Shown here in pieces: positions 26,609 through 35,494 of a stretch of DNA of 64,000 nucleotides. Position 1 is the first letter of the stretch, and every line of letters begins with the position of its first letter. Where the stretch lies: the NCBI GenBank assembly GCA_965197825.1, contig CBDANW010000002.1, positions 1,674,001 to 1,738,000 of the forward strand, read 5' to 3'. This stretch comes from CBDANW01 sp965197825. GTDB lineage: Bacteria > Acidobacteriota > Vicinamibacteria > Marinacidobacterales > DATDRI01. The position numbers were made by a program, and so were the translations under genes. Below the pieces are notes generated by a model that was not told where the DNA came from, searched no databases, and saw only the letters and a program-made list of their open reading frames with translations.

Positions 26609-28333
26609 ATGTCATACAAAGTTCTGGCTCTCAAGTGGAGACCGCAAGGGTTCAACGACGTCGTCGGTCAGGAGACGGTCACCCGTACGTTGCGAAACGC
26701 GATCGAACAGGATCGCACGGCCCACGCCTTCCTCTTCTCCGGAGTGCGCGGCGTCGGCAAGACCTCTACCGCTCGAATTCTTGCCAAGGCACTCAACTGT
26801 GCCAAAGGCCCGACCGTCATGCCCTGCGGCGAATGCCCGGCCTGTGTCGAGATCGCTTCCAGCACGAGCCTCGACGTTCTCGAGATCGACGGTGCCTCTA
26901 ACAACGGCGTCGAGCAAGTGCGGGAGGTCATCGAGGCTTCTCGATACGCACCGTCCCGAGATCGCTTCAAGATATACATCATCGACGAAGTGCACATGTT
27001 GTCGACTCCCGCCTTCAACGCCCTGCTCAAGACGCTCGAGGAACCGCCGCCGCGCGTGAAATTCATCTTCGCTACCACCGAGTACCATAAGATACCCGAC
27101 ACCATCGTCTCGCGCTGCCAGCAATTCGAGTTTAGGACGGTTTCCAGCATCCTCATCGCCGAGCAGCTGCGGAAGATCGCTGAGCAGGAGGGGATCGAGA
27201 TCTCGAAAGCCGCGCTATCTCAGATCGCCCGTGCTGCGGAAGGTAGCCTGCGAGACGCACTCTCCGCTCTCGATCAGGTGCTAGCAGCGGTCGGAACCCA
27301 CGTCGAGGAAAAAGACGTGGCGGAGCTTCTAGGACTCATCGATCTGGAGGTTCTCGCTGCCACCGCACGCGCCATCACCGATCGTGATACCGCTCAGGTG
27401 TTGTCCATCGTCAACAACTTGGTGAGCGGCGGCCGGGACCTGCGCAGCTTCGCGCGCGGCCTGGTCCAATACTTTCGGGACCTACTGGTGATTCGAGCCG
27501 CTCCCGATCTCGTCGAATTGGCCGCGGACCGCGGGGAGCTTTCGGAGCTCGCCGACAAGCTGTCGGAAGATGACGTGATCCGAAGCATCGACCTGCTCAC
27601 CCAATTGGAAGGAGCACTCCGCTGGGCACCCGAGCCGCGATTCCATCTCGAAGTGGCATTACTAAAGCTGTCGCAGCTTCGCCACCTCGCTTCTTTCGAG
27701 GATCTCCTCGAGCGACTAGAGGCTCTGGAATCAGGAAACCCGCCCGCTCCCCGTTCGACACCTCAGGCGAAACCTTCATCGATCACGAAGCCTGCCGGCG
27801 CAACCAAGCCGGCCATTTCGAAACCCTCGGCCAAGCCCTCGCCCCCGCAACCGGCAAAACACACTGAGCTTGGCGCATCTGCTGAACCCCGTGATCGGGT
27901 CGACGCCGATCAGTTGGTAGAGCAAATCTTGGATCGACTCCGCAGCGTCAACCCAAAGCTCCACGCGTTGCTTTCTCATCACGACGGCGTCAACCTCGAT
28001 GGAGATTGTCTCCGCGTGGGCTTCGACGTCTCACAGGAGTTCTCCCGGACCGAGCTCGACCGCGAAGACCTTCGCGGCCTCCTCGCGAAGACGGCTTCCG
28101 AGTGCGCGGGACGAACACTCCGGGTCGAGATCGCTTCATCCGACGGCAAACCCGAGCCCACACCAGAGCCCGAGCCGCCGTCACCGCCCAAGCAGGACGT
28201 GCTTCGGGAGAAAGTTCTCAAGGAGCCGCTAGTTCGATCGTTTCTGGAGACCTTTCAGGGCGAGATCGAAGAGATAAAGTCTCTAGAGACCTCATCCGAA
28301 GGCCAATCATCGGAGCAACCCGACAAGAGGTAA
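26609..28333 (+). CDS. dnaX: DNA polymerase III subunit gamma/tau
   Basis: This is the 574-residue clamp-loader ATPase. It shows Walker A GVRGVGKT (residues 45-52), zinc cysteines 64, 73, 76 and 79, Walker B IIDEVH (124-129), the VKFIFATTEYHKIP region and sensor 1 SRCQQFEF. Domains I-III end near 365. A Pro/Lys-rich linker (about 375-430) and a C-terminal tau-like domain follow. No obvious programmed frameshift heptamer for a short gamma form was noticed. ATG 26609 lies just after ffs. It heads a block with ybaB and recR 5 and 12 bp downstream. Confidence 0.95.
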   Translation: MSYKVLALKWRPQGFNDVVGQETVTRTLRNAIEQDRTAHAFLFSGVRGVGKTSTARILAKALNCAKGPTVMPCGECPACVEIASSTSLDVLEIDGASNNGVEQVREVIEASRYAPSRDRFKIYIIDEVHMLSTPAFNALLKTLEEPPPRVKFIFATTEYHKIPDTIVSRCQQFEFRTVSSILIAEQLRKIAEQEGIEISKAALSQIARAAEGSLRDALSALDQVLAAVGTHVEEKDVAELLGLIDLEVLAATARAITDRDTAQVLSIVNNLVSGGRDLRSFARGLVQYFRDLLVIRAAPDLVELAADRGELSELADKLSEDDVIRSIDLLTQLEGALRWAPEPRFHLEVALLKLSQLRHLASFEDLLERLEALESGNPPAPRSTPQAKPSSITKPAGATKPAISKPSAKPSPPQPAKHTELGASAEPRDRVDADQLVEQILDRLRSVNPKLHALLSHHDGVNLDGDCLRVGFDVSQEFSRTELDREDLRGLLAKTASECAGRTLRVEIASSDGKPEPTPEPEPPSPPKQDVLREKVLKEPLVRSFLETFQGEIEEIKSLETSSEGQSSEQPDKR

Positions 28334-28338
28334 TACAG

Positions 28339-28650
28339 ATGTTCAAGAACATGAACATGGACCAAATCCTCAAGCAGGCCCAGGCCATGCAGGAAAAGTT
28401 CAAGCAGGAGCTCGAGGGGATGACCGTGGAGGGCAGCTCGGGCGGCGGCATGGTCACCGTACAGATGACCGGGAACAAGGTGATCACCAGTGTAAGGATC
28501 GACCCGGAAGTCGTCGACCGAGATGATGTGGAAATGCTTCAGGATCTCATTGCCGCTGCGGTCAACGAGACCGCGCGCAAGGTGGACGAAGAAACCCAAC
28601 AGCGTCTCGGCGGCATGACGGGTGAGATGAAGATCCCGGGACTCTTCTAA
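28339..28650 (+). CDS. ybaB: YbaB/EbfC nucleoid-associated protein
   Basis: This 103-residue DNA-binding protein starts MFKNMNMDQILKQAQAMQEK and has the conserved GMVTVQMTGNKVITSVRIDPEV core and a C-terminal GGMTGEMKIPGLF. Its ATG is 5 bp after the dnaX stop, with AAGAGG inside the end of dnaX as ribosome site. It forms the common dnaX-ybaB-recR operon and probably supports replication or recombination. Confidence 0.93.
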   Translation: MFKNMNMDQILKQAQAMQEKFKQELEGMTVEGSSGGGMVTVQMTGNKVITSVRIDPEVVDRDDVEMLQDLIAAAVNETARKVDEETQQRLGGMTGEMKIPGLF

Positions 28651-28662
28651 ATACGGGACGCT

Positions 28663-29262
28663 GTGAAAGATTTTCCCGAGCCCGTCTCTCGACTGATCGC
28701 AGAGCTGAAACGATTACCCGGCATCGGCCTGAAATCGGCCCAGCGGGTCGCGTTCCACCTTCTCCGCAGCAGCGCCCAAGAGTCGCAGGCGCTCTCTCAA
28801 GCCATCCGCGACGTCAAAGAGAAGATCACAACTTGCCAAATCTGCAACAACGTCACCGACGTCGACCCATGTGTCTTCTGCACGAGACCGGATCGAACCT
28901 CGGCCCAGCTGTGCGTCGTGGAGGAACCCCCCAACGTGGTCGCCATCGAGAAGGCGCACGAGTTCAAGGGTCGCTATCACGTGCTGATGGGCGCCCTGTC
29001 CCCCCTCCAGGGGGTGGGCCCCGAGCAGCTCAAGATCGCGGGACTGCTGGAGCGGCTCAAATCAGGGGAGACCGAGGAGGTCATCCTCGCCACCAATCCC
29101 AACGTAGAGGGAGAAGCCACCGCCATCTACCTCGCCAAGCTCATCAAGCCCCTCGGAATCCGCGTGACCCGCATCGCCATGGGGATCCCCGTCGGCAGCG
29201 AGCTAGACTACGCCGACGAGGTGACCATCATGAAAGCTCTGGAGGGGCGCCGCGATTTCTGA
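28663..29262 (+). CDS. recR: Recombination mediator RecR
   Basis: This 199-residue RecFOR-pathway protein loads RecA at gaps. It has a helix-hairpin-helix (LKRLPGIGLKSAQRVAFHLL), a zinc finger with Cys58, Cys61, Cys70 and Cys73, a Toprim domain (LCVVEEPPNV, EVILATNPNVEGEATA) and a Walker-like C-terminus. The start is GTG 28663, 12 bp after ybaB. Full length. Confidence 0.95.
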   Translation: MKDFPEPVSRLIAELKRLPGIGLKSAQRVAFHLLRSSAQESQALSQAIRDVKEKITTCQICNNVTDVDPCVFCTRPDRTSAQLCVVEEPPNVVAIEKAHEFKGRYHVLMGALSPLQGVGPEQLKIAGLLERLKSGETEEVILATNPNVEGEATAIYLAKLIKPLGIRVTRIAMGIPVGSELDYADEVTIMKALEGRRDF

Positions 29263-29315
29263 CTTCTGCTTTTTTTTCTTGGGCTTAGGGGGACGGCGCT
29301 TGCACTCCGGGGTGC

Positions 29316-29666
29316 CTGGACACCACCTCCCTGGCCTCGTTGACGGCCGGTAACGTCGCAGCGACGGACGCCCTCGCCAAACTGATTGGAGAGAAGGAGT
29401 TCTCGATCCTCTTTCACGAAGGCGAGCGCGACAACATCCATATCTCGATCGTGGGCCTGCGCGTCATCTTAGTAGTCATATTCGACGAGCGTTCATCCCT
29501 AGGCTTGGTCAGACTGCGTGTCAAGAGAGCATCGAAAGAGCTCAATGATATCTTCGAACGAATCATGCAGAAAGTTGAAACGGAGAAGAGTACGTTAGGC
29601 GCTGGCTCAGACTCGCCCTTTGCAGAAATCACAGACGAGGATATCGACAGCCTGTTCAGTGAATGA
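29316..29666 (+). pseudogene. mglB: 5'-truncated MglB-like roadblock/LC7 protein
   Basis: From 29316 the sequence reads LDTTSLASLTAGNVAATDALAKL, then FSILFHEGERDNIHISIVG and VILVVIFDERSSLGLVRLR, clear MglB homology. The family's first 45-50 residues are absent: an in-frame TAG lies just upstream, recR ends 53 bp before, and the only candidate start is TTG 29340. MglB is the GTPase-activating partner of MglA. Loss of the first strand and helix of the roadblock fold should affect dimerisation. A short functional form from TTG 29340 cannot be excluded. Confidence 0.7.
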
Positions 29667-29699
29667 CCCATCGAATAAGCTGAAGCCCGGAACGAACGC

Positions 29700-30296
29700 A
29701 TGACCTTCATCAATTACGCTTCGCGAGAGATCAACTGCAAGATCGTCTACTATGGGCCCGGGCTGTGCGGCAAGACGACCAACCTGCAATTCATCTACGA
29801 CAAGACGAATCCCACCGCCAAGGGAAAGCTGATCTCTCTCGCGACAGAGACGGACCGGACGCTGTTCTTCGATTTCCTGCCACTGGAGCTCGGAAACGTG
29901 CGGGGCTTCAAGACTCGTTTTCACCTGTATACGGTTCCCGGACAGGTGTTCTACGACGCTTCAAGAAAGCTCATCTTGAAGGGCGTCGATGGCGTCATCT
30001 TCGTCGCCGACTCGCAACGCGAGCGCATGGACACCAACGTAGAAAGCTTTCAGAACCTCGAGGCGAACCTCAAATCGCAAGGGTATGACTTGGTGGGCAT
30101 CCCCTACGTCCTCCAGCTCAACAAACGCGATCTGCCCAATGTCGTTCCTGTCGAGGAGATGAAGAGGCAACTGGTGATGAGGGACGAGCCGGTCTTGGAG
30201 GCTATCGCCAAGTCGCCAAACGGCGCCGGTGTTTTCGATACGCTGAAAGCCGTTGCCAAGCTGGTTCTGCAGGATCTGACCAAGTCGGGGACATAG
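29700..30296 (+). CDS. mglA: MglA-type small Ras-like GTPase
   Basis: This 198-residue GTPase shows P-loop YYGPGLCGKTTN (residues 17-28), switch region LATETDRTLFFDF, the YTVPGQ G3 motif and base-recognition NKRD. In myxobacteria MglA sets front-rear polarity for motility; related pairs occur widely. It lies 33 bp after the truncated mglB, the usual order. A perfect hairpin follows 7 bp after the stop. Confidence 0.93.
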   Translation: MTFINYASREINCKIVYYGPGLCGKTTNLQFIYDKTNPTAKGKLISLATETDRTLFFDFLPLELGNVRGFKTRFHLYTVPGQVFYDASRKLILKGVDGVIFVADSQRERMDTNVESFQNLEANLKSQGYDLVGIPYVLQLNKRDLPNVVPVEEMKRQLVMRDEPVLEAIAKSPNGAGVFDTLKAVAKLVLQDLTKSGT

Positions 30297-30302
30297 ATCA
30301 GT

Positions 30303-30328
30303 GCGCGTGGGGCCCCTCCCCCACGCGC
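30303..30328 (+). terminator. Hairpin terminator after mglA
   Basis: GCGCGTGGGG and CCCCACGCGC form a perfect 10-bp stem with a 6-nt loop, starting 7 bp after the mglA stop. No T-run follows, so intrinsic termination would be weak. Confidence 0.55.
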
Positions 30329-30518
30329 GGCGCTCGCTCTTCGCTCGCGCCTAAAACCACGGCCGGGTTCCCTTGCCACTGTATTCTCTTGAGCAATTCC
30401 TCCTGGCCGGCGGCCCTGACGGGCCGCTCTGGGCCACGCTCCGTCGGCAACTGAGCGCCCCGCTCGCTTGTCGCGGGCAGAAAATCTTCGTGCTAAACTC
30501 CCGCAGTCTGGTTCTTGC

Positions 30519-30593
30519 TCCCCGGTAGCTCAATGGTGGAGCGGCGGACTGTTAATCCGTAGGCTGTTGGTTCGAGTCCAACCCGGGGAGCCA
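30519..30593 (+). tRNA. tRNA-Asn (anticodon GTT), CCA encoded
   Basis: Acceptor TCCCCGG/CCGGGGA, anticodon stem GCGGA/TCCGT with loop CTGTTAA, and T arm GTTGG TTCGAGT CCAAC. A decayed copy of the T arm, acceptor strand and following bases lies at 33729-33766. Confidence 0.95.
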
Positions 30594-30668
30594 ACGCCTT
30601 CAAATCATTTCCGGGTACGTTGCCGCCGGTCATTGGGATCCGAGGTGGCGGCCTCAAGGAGAAGACTC

Positions 30669-31826
30669 ATGAGATTCATGGCGACCGTTATCGGGTTCGT
30701 AGCCTTGTTGAGCGCGAGCCCCGTCTTGGCTCAAGTCAATGCGGAGTCTGCGGAGCCCTTCAAGCTCGGGACATTCCAAATCGACGCGGGTCCGCAGGTA
30801 GGCATCGTGCTGCAGGGCAGGTATGTGATCGAGCTGGATCAGGCCAACGCGGCCTTACAGATCGACCCGACCTACCCGCGCGTGCCGATGCCGTCCGACA
30901 TGCTGGAGCTTATCGAACAGTATGAGTACGGGCTCAAATACCGCATCTATGAGATCGTCACCGATGCGGTAACGAACAACCGGCTTAGCAGTGAGGGAAG
31001 ACCCGGCTACATCCACGACGTAGCCGAGGTCCGCACCCTCGCACCCATTCTCTATCCCGGGAAGATCCTGAACGCGGCGGCGAATTTCTACAGCCACGCG
31101 TGCGAGGGTTGCACCGAGGAGGAGCAACGGGAGAGCGACCGGGAGCGGAAAGAGAACCGGGGCATCCCCTATCTCTTCCTCAAGCCGGCCCGGGGTGCCG
31201 TCATTGGAACCGGAGAGCCGGTCGTCATTCCCTACGGTCGGGACCGGATCGACTGGGAGGTGGAGCTCGGCACGGTGATCGGCCGTGCGGCCAGATACGT
31301 TTCGGCCGCCGAGGCTGAGGATTACGTGTTCGGCTACGTGGTGTCCATCGACGTCTCGGATCGGGGCGGCCGTCCGCCGGGCGGCTTCGGGGGCCTGGAC
31401 TGGTTGGTCGGAAAGGGGCACCAAAGCCACGCTCCCATGGGGCCGTGGATCGTGCCGAAAGAGTTCTACGGCGATCCCATGGAGCGCCTCCATCAGCAGC
31501 TCACCATCGACGGCGTGACGGTGCAGGAGGCGAAGGCGGGTGACATGATCTTCTCCATATGGGAGCTGATCGAGTATGGCTCGTCCATCATTACCCTGTA
31601 CCCTGGCGACGTGCTCAACAGCGGCACCTCAAGCGGAACCTCCTCGGGAGCGTTCGCGGAAGGTACCCGCACCGGCTATCTCCAGCCTGGCGAGACGATG
31701 GAGGCTACCATCGAAGGTATCGGCACGATCCGGCTGCCGGCAGTGGCGGGTGAGCCTCTACCGAGTGACCTCAGCGGCGCGGAGCTCCCGCCGATCAACA
31801 CCTACCGGGACGACAGCGAAGACTAA
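30669..31826 (+). CDS. Exported fumarylacetoacetate-hydrolase-family protein
   Basis: AAGGAG precedes ATG 30669. The 385-residue product has a signal peptide (FMATVIGFVALLSASPVLAQ) and then an FAH fold with ILYPGKILNAAANFYSHA, metal-ligand region DWEVELGTVIGRAARYV (Glu-x-Glu), YVVSIDVSDR and the closing SGTSSG and LQPGETMEATIEGIG. FAH proteins cleave C-C bonds of acylpyruvates or dehydrate related acids, usually in the cytosol; export is unusual. An acidic insert rich in Glu/Arg (about 145-160, with two Cys) is atypical. A strong terminator follows. Confidence 0.82.
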   Translation: MRFMATVIGFVALLSASPVLAQVNAESAEPFKLGTFQIDAGPQVGIVLQGRYVIELDQANAALQIDPTYPRVPMPSDMLELIEQYEYGLKYRIYEIVTDAVTNNRLSSEGRPGYIHDVAEVRTLAPILYPGKILNAAANFYSHACEGCTEEEQRESDRERKENRGIPYLFLKPARGAVIGTGEPVVIPYGRDRIDWEVELGTVIGRAARYVSAAEAEDYVFGYVVSIDVSDRGGRPPGGFGGLDWLVGKGHQSHAPMGPWIVPKEFYGDPMERLHQQLTIDGVTVQEAKAGDMIFSIWELIEYGSSIITLYPGDVLNSGTSSGTSSGAFAEGTRTGYLQPGETMEATIEGIGTIRLPAVAGEPLPSDLSGAELPPINTYRDDSED

Positions 31827-31860
31827 GGATCCCAGCTCTACGGCGAACCACACCACCGAT

Positions 31861-31897
31861 CCCCGCCCGGGGTCGAAAACCCGGGCGGGGTTTCGTT
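31861..31897 (+). terminator. Rho-independent terminator after the FAH gene
   Basis: CCCCGCCCGGG (31861-31871) and CCCGGGCGGGG (31880-31890) form an 11-bp perfect stem with an 8-nt loop, followed by TTTCGTT. Confidence 0.8.
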
Positions 31898-32004
31898 CGA
31901 GCACCGACAGCTGATCCGTCAGCCCTGTTGACCCCACCCCGGGGAGCGTGTATTGTCCGCCCGAGATACCAGCCAATACCGGACGTTCCGGGTAAGGAGA
32001 AGCA

Positions 32005-33612
32005 ATGCTGCAAACCGATTCATTTTAGTCTCCCGTTGCTCGCGCTGTTCTTGCTCGTCGTAGCGGGGCCAGCACTCCCTCGTCGCACAGGTGGAGTACC
32101 CACCGCATGGACCGACCATCGCACCGGTTCCGTTGAACGGACCGGCGCCCTCGAATACGACACGCAACCCTCACGACCAGCAGTCTGAGTGGAATATGGA
32201 GCTGGCTGGCCACAACGACCTGCAGGGCCGGTCGGCATACCAGCCCATCATCATTTCTCAGGATGGGCGTCACATCGCTTATGTCAGGCACCATGCGACC
32301 CAGCATCTCCCCATGAATCCGCTCACGGGCAAGGCGGAACCGAGTGGCGTGTCGATTGTCGATGTGACCGACCCCACGAACACGAAGTACCTTGCCCACA
32401 TTCCGGGCCCGCCTCGTCCGGAACCAGGCCGAGACGCCGGCGGCTCCCAGATGGTGCGCGTGTGCGGCGGCGACACCCTGCCAGGTGCGGGCCCGGCACA
32501 TGGTACCTGTTGCGACCATTGGGGAGAACGGCCCACGAGATCTGGGACGTCACCGATCGTCCGCGCCTTCGCACCTGACGACCGTGGTCGACGAGCTCAC
32601 GGGCACGCATAAGAGCTGATGGGAATGCGACACCGGGATCGCCTACCTGGTGGGGAACAAGGAGTCGGAAGGGTGGACGCGTGGCAACCACGTCAAGATC
32701 TACGATCTCAGTGACCAGGCGAACCCCGTTTACATTCGCGATTTCGGGCTTCTCGGTCAGCAGCCGAATGCCACCGAATACATCGGTGTCCAGAAAGGCA
32801 TCAACATCCACGGACTGACCTCGGCCGGACCGGAAAGGAACCGGGTCTATCTCGCTTATGGCTCGGGTCGAAACGGCGTCCTTTTGATTGTGGACCGACA
32901 GAAGCTGCTGACCGAGTTCACGAATCCGTTGAACCCAACGGACGAGGAAATGCTTGCCCCGAAGGTGGGGCACGTGGTCATGTCTCCAGACAACGGCGCG
33001 CACACGGCCTTTCCCATCTTTGACGTACCGATTCCCCCCTATCAAGGCCATACGGTGTTGAAGACACGGGATCTCGTGCTCGTCACGTCGGAGCAAGGGC
33101 GCGGGGACCATTGCAACCCGGGTCCCGGCGGAGACCGTCCCGCGCCGCACCTGGCTTTCCTGGTAGACGTCTCCAACGAGGCAACGCCGTGGAACCTCGC
33201 CACCTTCCACGTGGATGAGCGGTCGGGAGATTTCTGCGGCAAGGGCGGGCGGTTCGGCGCGCACTCAAGCACCGAGTCCTTCTATCCCCCCTACTATGGG
33301 AAGCTCGCGATCTTCTCCTGGTTCACCGCGGGCACGCTCGTGTTTGACATTCGCAACCCCTTCGCGGTGAAGGAGATTGCTTATTTCATTCCCGAGCCGA
33401 ACGAGAACACGATGTCGTTCTGTGTGGATGGCATCAGCCATCCGGACGGTGACCCGGTCATCACGTCGGACTGCAACAAGGTGATCCAGACCAACAACGT
33501 CGAAATCGACGACCGCGGTCTGATCTATAGTGCTGACCGGGCGGGCAGCGGACTGCACATCATGCGGCTTACGGGGGACGCAGCGGCGGTCGCGGCAAAG
33601 CCTTCGTCATAG
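32005..33612 (+). pseudogene. LVIVD-repeat secreted protein, multiply disrupted
   Basis: GGAGA precedes ATG 32005. A signal segment (SLPLLALFLLVVAGPAL) and LVIVD-type propeller repeats are recognisable across three frames: GVSIVDVTDPTNTKYLAHI, then AHEIWDVTD near 32535, then DELTGTHKS, and finally the long frame 32650-33612 ending SADRAGSGLHIMRL. Frameshifts lie near 32020, 32090, 32505 and 32560. At about 32618 a TGA stands within THKS-WECDTG, where related proteins have Trp. TGA is a normal stop in neighbouring genes, so recoding is unlikely. A decayed paralogue lies at 36106-38585. Confidence 0.8.
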
Positions 33613-33644
33613 AGATAGCCTGGATTGCGCTGCGTTTACCGAAA

Positions 33645-33673
33645 CGGCGTGGGCGCTTTTCTCGCCCACGCCG
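33645..33673 (+). terminator. Hairpin after the LVIVD gene
   Basis: CGGCGTGGGCG and CGCCCACGCCG form a perfect 11-bp stem around CTTTTCT, 33 bp after the stop. No clear T-run follows. Confidence 0.6.
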
Positions 33674-33728
33674 TCATTCTTGATGCCGCTTAGATCTTCT
33701 TGAGTGTTGTCCGTTTGGTCCTGATTGT

Positions 33729-33766
33729 GTAGGTTCTAGTCCTACCCGAGAGCCAACTCCTTCAGT
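33729..33766 (+). repeat. Decayed copy of the tRNA-Asn 3' end and flank
   Basis: A T arm (GTAGG TTCTAGT CCTAC), shortened acceptor strand CCGAGA, GCCA and the next bases ACTCCTTCA match the tRNA-Asn 3' end and its downstream flank (30567-30603) with few changes. The rest of the tRNA is not recognisable. Confidence 0.55.
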
Positions 33767-33983
33767 ATCGGATTCGCGGCCCCTCCCGAAATCCGGGCTG
33801 TCCGTGGAGCCGCCGTTTAGAATCGATGACGACAATGTCGGCCAGTGGGGTGAAGGACGAGAAGTGGAGCGCCCTCACCGCCCTTATTAGATATCGCGGG
33901 GTGACGCAAGCGGAGTAGCGCGCATTCTACTTCATGAGACGGTCAGCGCGGCCGTCATCGCGAGCATTGCTGCGTCGGGGGCG

Positions 33984-34301
33984 TTGGTTGACGTCGCTGT
34001 TTCTTTTGTGAGCAGATTGCGCGACGGCGGATTCGTGGGCACCGGTAACAACCGCCGGGGCCTTGAGTCCCCTCCTATCGTTGACGCGGTAAGTCTCCCC
34101 GGCCGTGGTCCTAGCGATGTCTGGGAAGCACACCGACTTCGTTTGGAGTCCGTTGCAGTAAGCATCGAAACGCTGACGCCCGCCACCCTTGTTGACCTTG
34201 TTCTTGATCTACAGAAGGCTGCGCTTGAGCACCACGTTTCCCGTGGCGTGTATGTTCCGGCTCCTTCTGACGACTCGGTCTCCGAGATTGCGGGTGACTA
34301 G
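33984..34301 (+). CDS. Hypothetical protein, possible gene-cassette product
   Basis: This 105-residue frame starts at TTG 33984 and ends 13 bp before the first attC-like site, the usual position of a cassette gene. Its frame stays open upstream (AAVIASIAASGALVDVAVSF), suggesting a membrane segment, but there is no ATG. No family is recognised. Position relative to the attC site is the main argument; it may be a chance frame. Confidence 0.3.
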   Translation: MVDVAVSFVSRLRDGGFVGTGNNRRGLESPPIVDAVSLPGRGPSDVWEAHRLRLESVAVSIETLTPATLVDLVLDLQKAALEHHVSRGVYVPAPSDDSVSEIAGD

Positions 34302-34314
34302 GGTTGTGGGGGGC

Positions 34315-34371
34315 GTCTAACACGCGCTTGCAGCGGTTGGGCCTGCTCGCCGCTGAAGCGCCCTGTTATCC
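34315..34371 (+). other. attC-like integron recombination site 1
   Basis: R'' box GTCTAAC (34315-34321) and R' GTTATCC (34365-34371) flank the arms GCGCTTGCAGCGG and CCGCTGAAGCGC. The arms pair fully except for one unpaired G in the first arm, the extrahelical base typical of attC sites. Site length 57 bp. The last six R' bases normally come from the next cassette, which explains its imperfect match to R''. Confidence 0.65.
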
Positions 34372-34467
34372 GGATGAAGGTACTCATTACCGTGGCGGCG
34401 GTGCAAGGGGGGGATGTCCCGGCCGCTGTTGAATTTGGTCGGGTAGCGGCGGCACCTGTGAATACCC

Positions 34468-35143
34468 TTAGGCAGCAAACTCATCGCTGTCAAGAGATTT
34501 CTGTTTGCTTCTAAGCGCGTGAACGAGAGCGCCCATATGGCGATAGCCTTTGATACGCCGGCCATCCAGCATCAGTGCCGCAAGCTCGAACTCCTCTAGC
34601 CGCCGAGACAGGTATTCCTCGAGCTTCTTAGTCGTCTGGCTCACGAGGTGACGGCTGGCGGCACTCTTACTCGTGCCACGAGACTTCAACTTAGGCCGCG
34701 GGTTTGTCCAGACTCGATTCGTAATTCCGGGTCGATACCCCCACCAAGATCTGATTCAACACTCGCTCTGGAAGCGGGTCTTCTTCGCGGAAGGCTTCGA
34801 AGTGTGGAAGCGACGCCTCCTCGCCCGACTTCGAGCGAACTCGAGGTCGCGACACTTGGATGCGACGACCACCGAAGCTCAGCTCTCCGTTCGTGCTCCC
34901 ACAGTGGTTATGAGTTCGCTCCTTCTCGTGCTTGCCCTTGAGCCCCGCGATCTCCTCGGCGTCCTCTCTGAGCAGTAGGTGCAGAGCTGTCAGTCCTTGC
35001 TCGTACACCCATTCCGTCAGATCCGCCTTCGTGGCCGCGATCCCAGCTATCATCGGTAGCAGTATCTGACCGACTTGGCCAACTACCTTGCCCGTAGGCG
35101 AGTGCGTTTGCTTTCTTACTGGCTTCTTCGATTTCCTAGGCAT
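34468..35143 (-). mobile_element. Internally deleted IS256-type transposase
   Basis: From 35143 the frame reads an IS256-type N-terminus (GKVVGQVGQILLPMIAGIAATK, then RIQVSRPRVRSKSGEEASLP and ILVGVSTRNYESSLD). It shifts frame near 34690 to KSAASRHLVSQTTKKLEEYL and AALMLDGRRIKGYRHMGAL. The last part joins the first catalytic-Asp region directly to the C-terminus (RRIKGYRHM), so most of the catalytic domain is deleted. It differs from the intact IS256 element at 36432-37803. It lies inside the interval bounded by the two attC-like sites. Confidence 0.7.
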
Positions 35144-35287
35144 TGGTGGCTCCTTGTCCCCCTCTGGAGACGGTTTATTGGCAGACCTATTCTTAGGCCG
35201 GCCAAGGAGCCGCCGCTACCCCAAATTCAACATCCGGCGGGACATCCCCTGCAAGGGTTACAATATGAGTAACAAGTCGGTGTACCG

Positions 35288-35494
35288 ATGACATTCAAGG
35301 TGGAACTAGAACGGGAAGACGACGGCCGCTGGATCGCGGAAGTTCTGGAGTTGCCAGGGGTTATGGCGTACGGCACAAGTTCGGAAGAAGCCAAGGCCAG
35401 GGTCCAAGCCCTGGCTTTACGCGTCGTCGCTGACCGTTTGGAACACGGCGAAGCCGGTCCCGAATTCCTCAACATCTCCTTCAACGCCGCATGA
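35288..35494 (+). CDS. hicB: HicB-like antitoxin
   Basis: The 68-residue product has the HicB partial RNase-H-like fold: MTFKVELEREDDGRWIAEVLELPGV, then AYGTSSEEAKARVQALALRVVADRL. No C-terminal DNA-binding domain is present, so this is a short HicB, as in cases where the antitoxin precedes the toxin. Its stop overlaps the hicA start (ATGA at 35491). It should neutralise HicA by binding. Confidence 0.85.
   Translation: MTFKVELEREDDGRWIAEVLELPGVMAYGTSSEEAKARVQALALRVVADRLEHGEAGPEFLNISFNAA

Noticed and set aside
35259..35264. TACAAT as promoter -10 box for hicBA
   Set aside because: No -35 box at suitable spacing was found, so it was not listed as a promoter.
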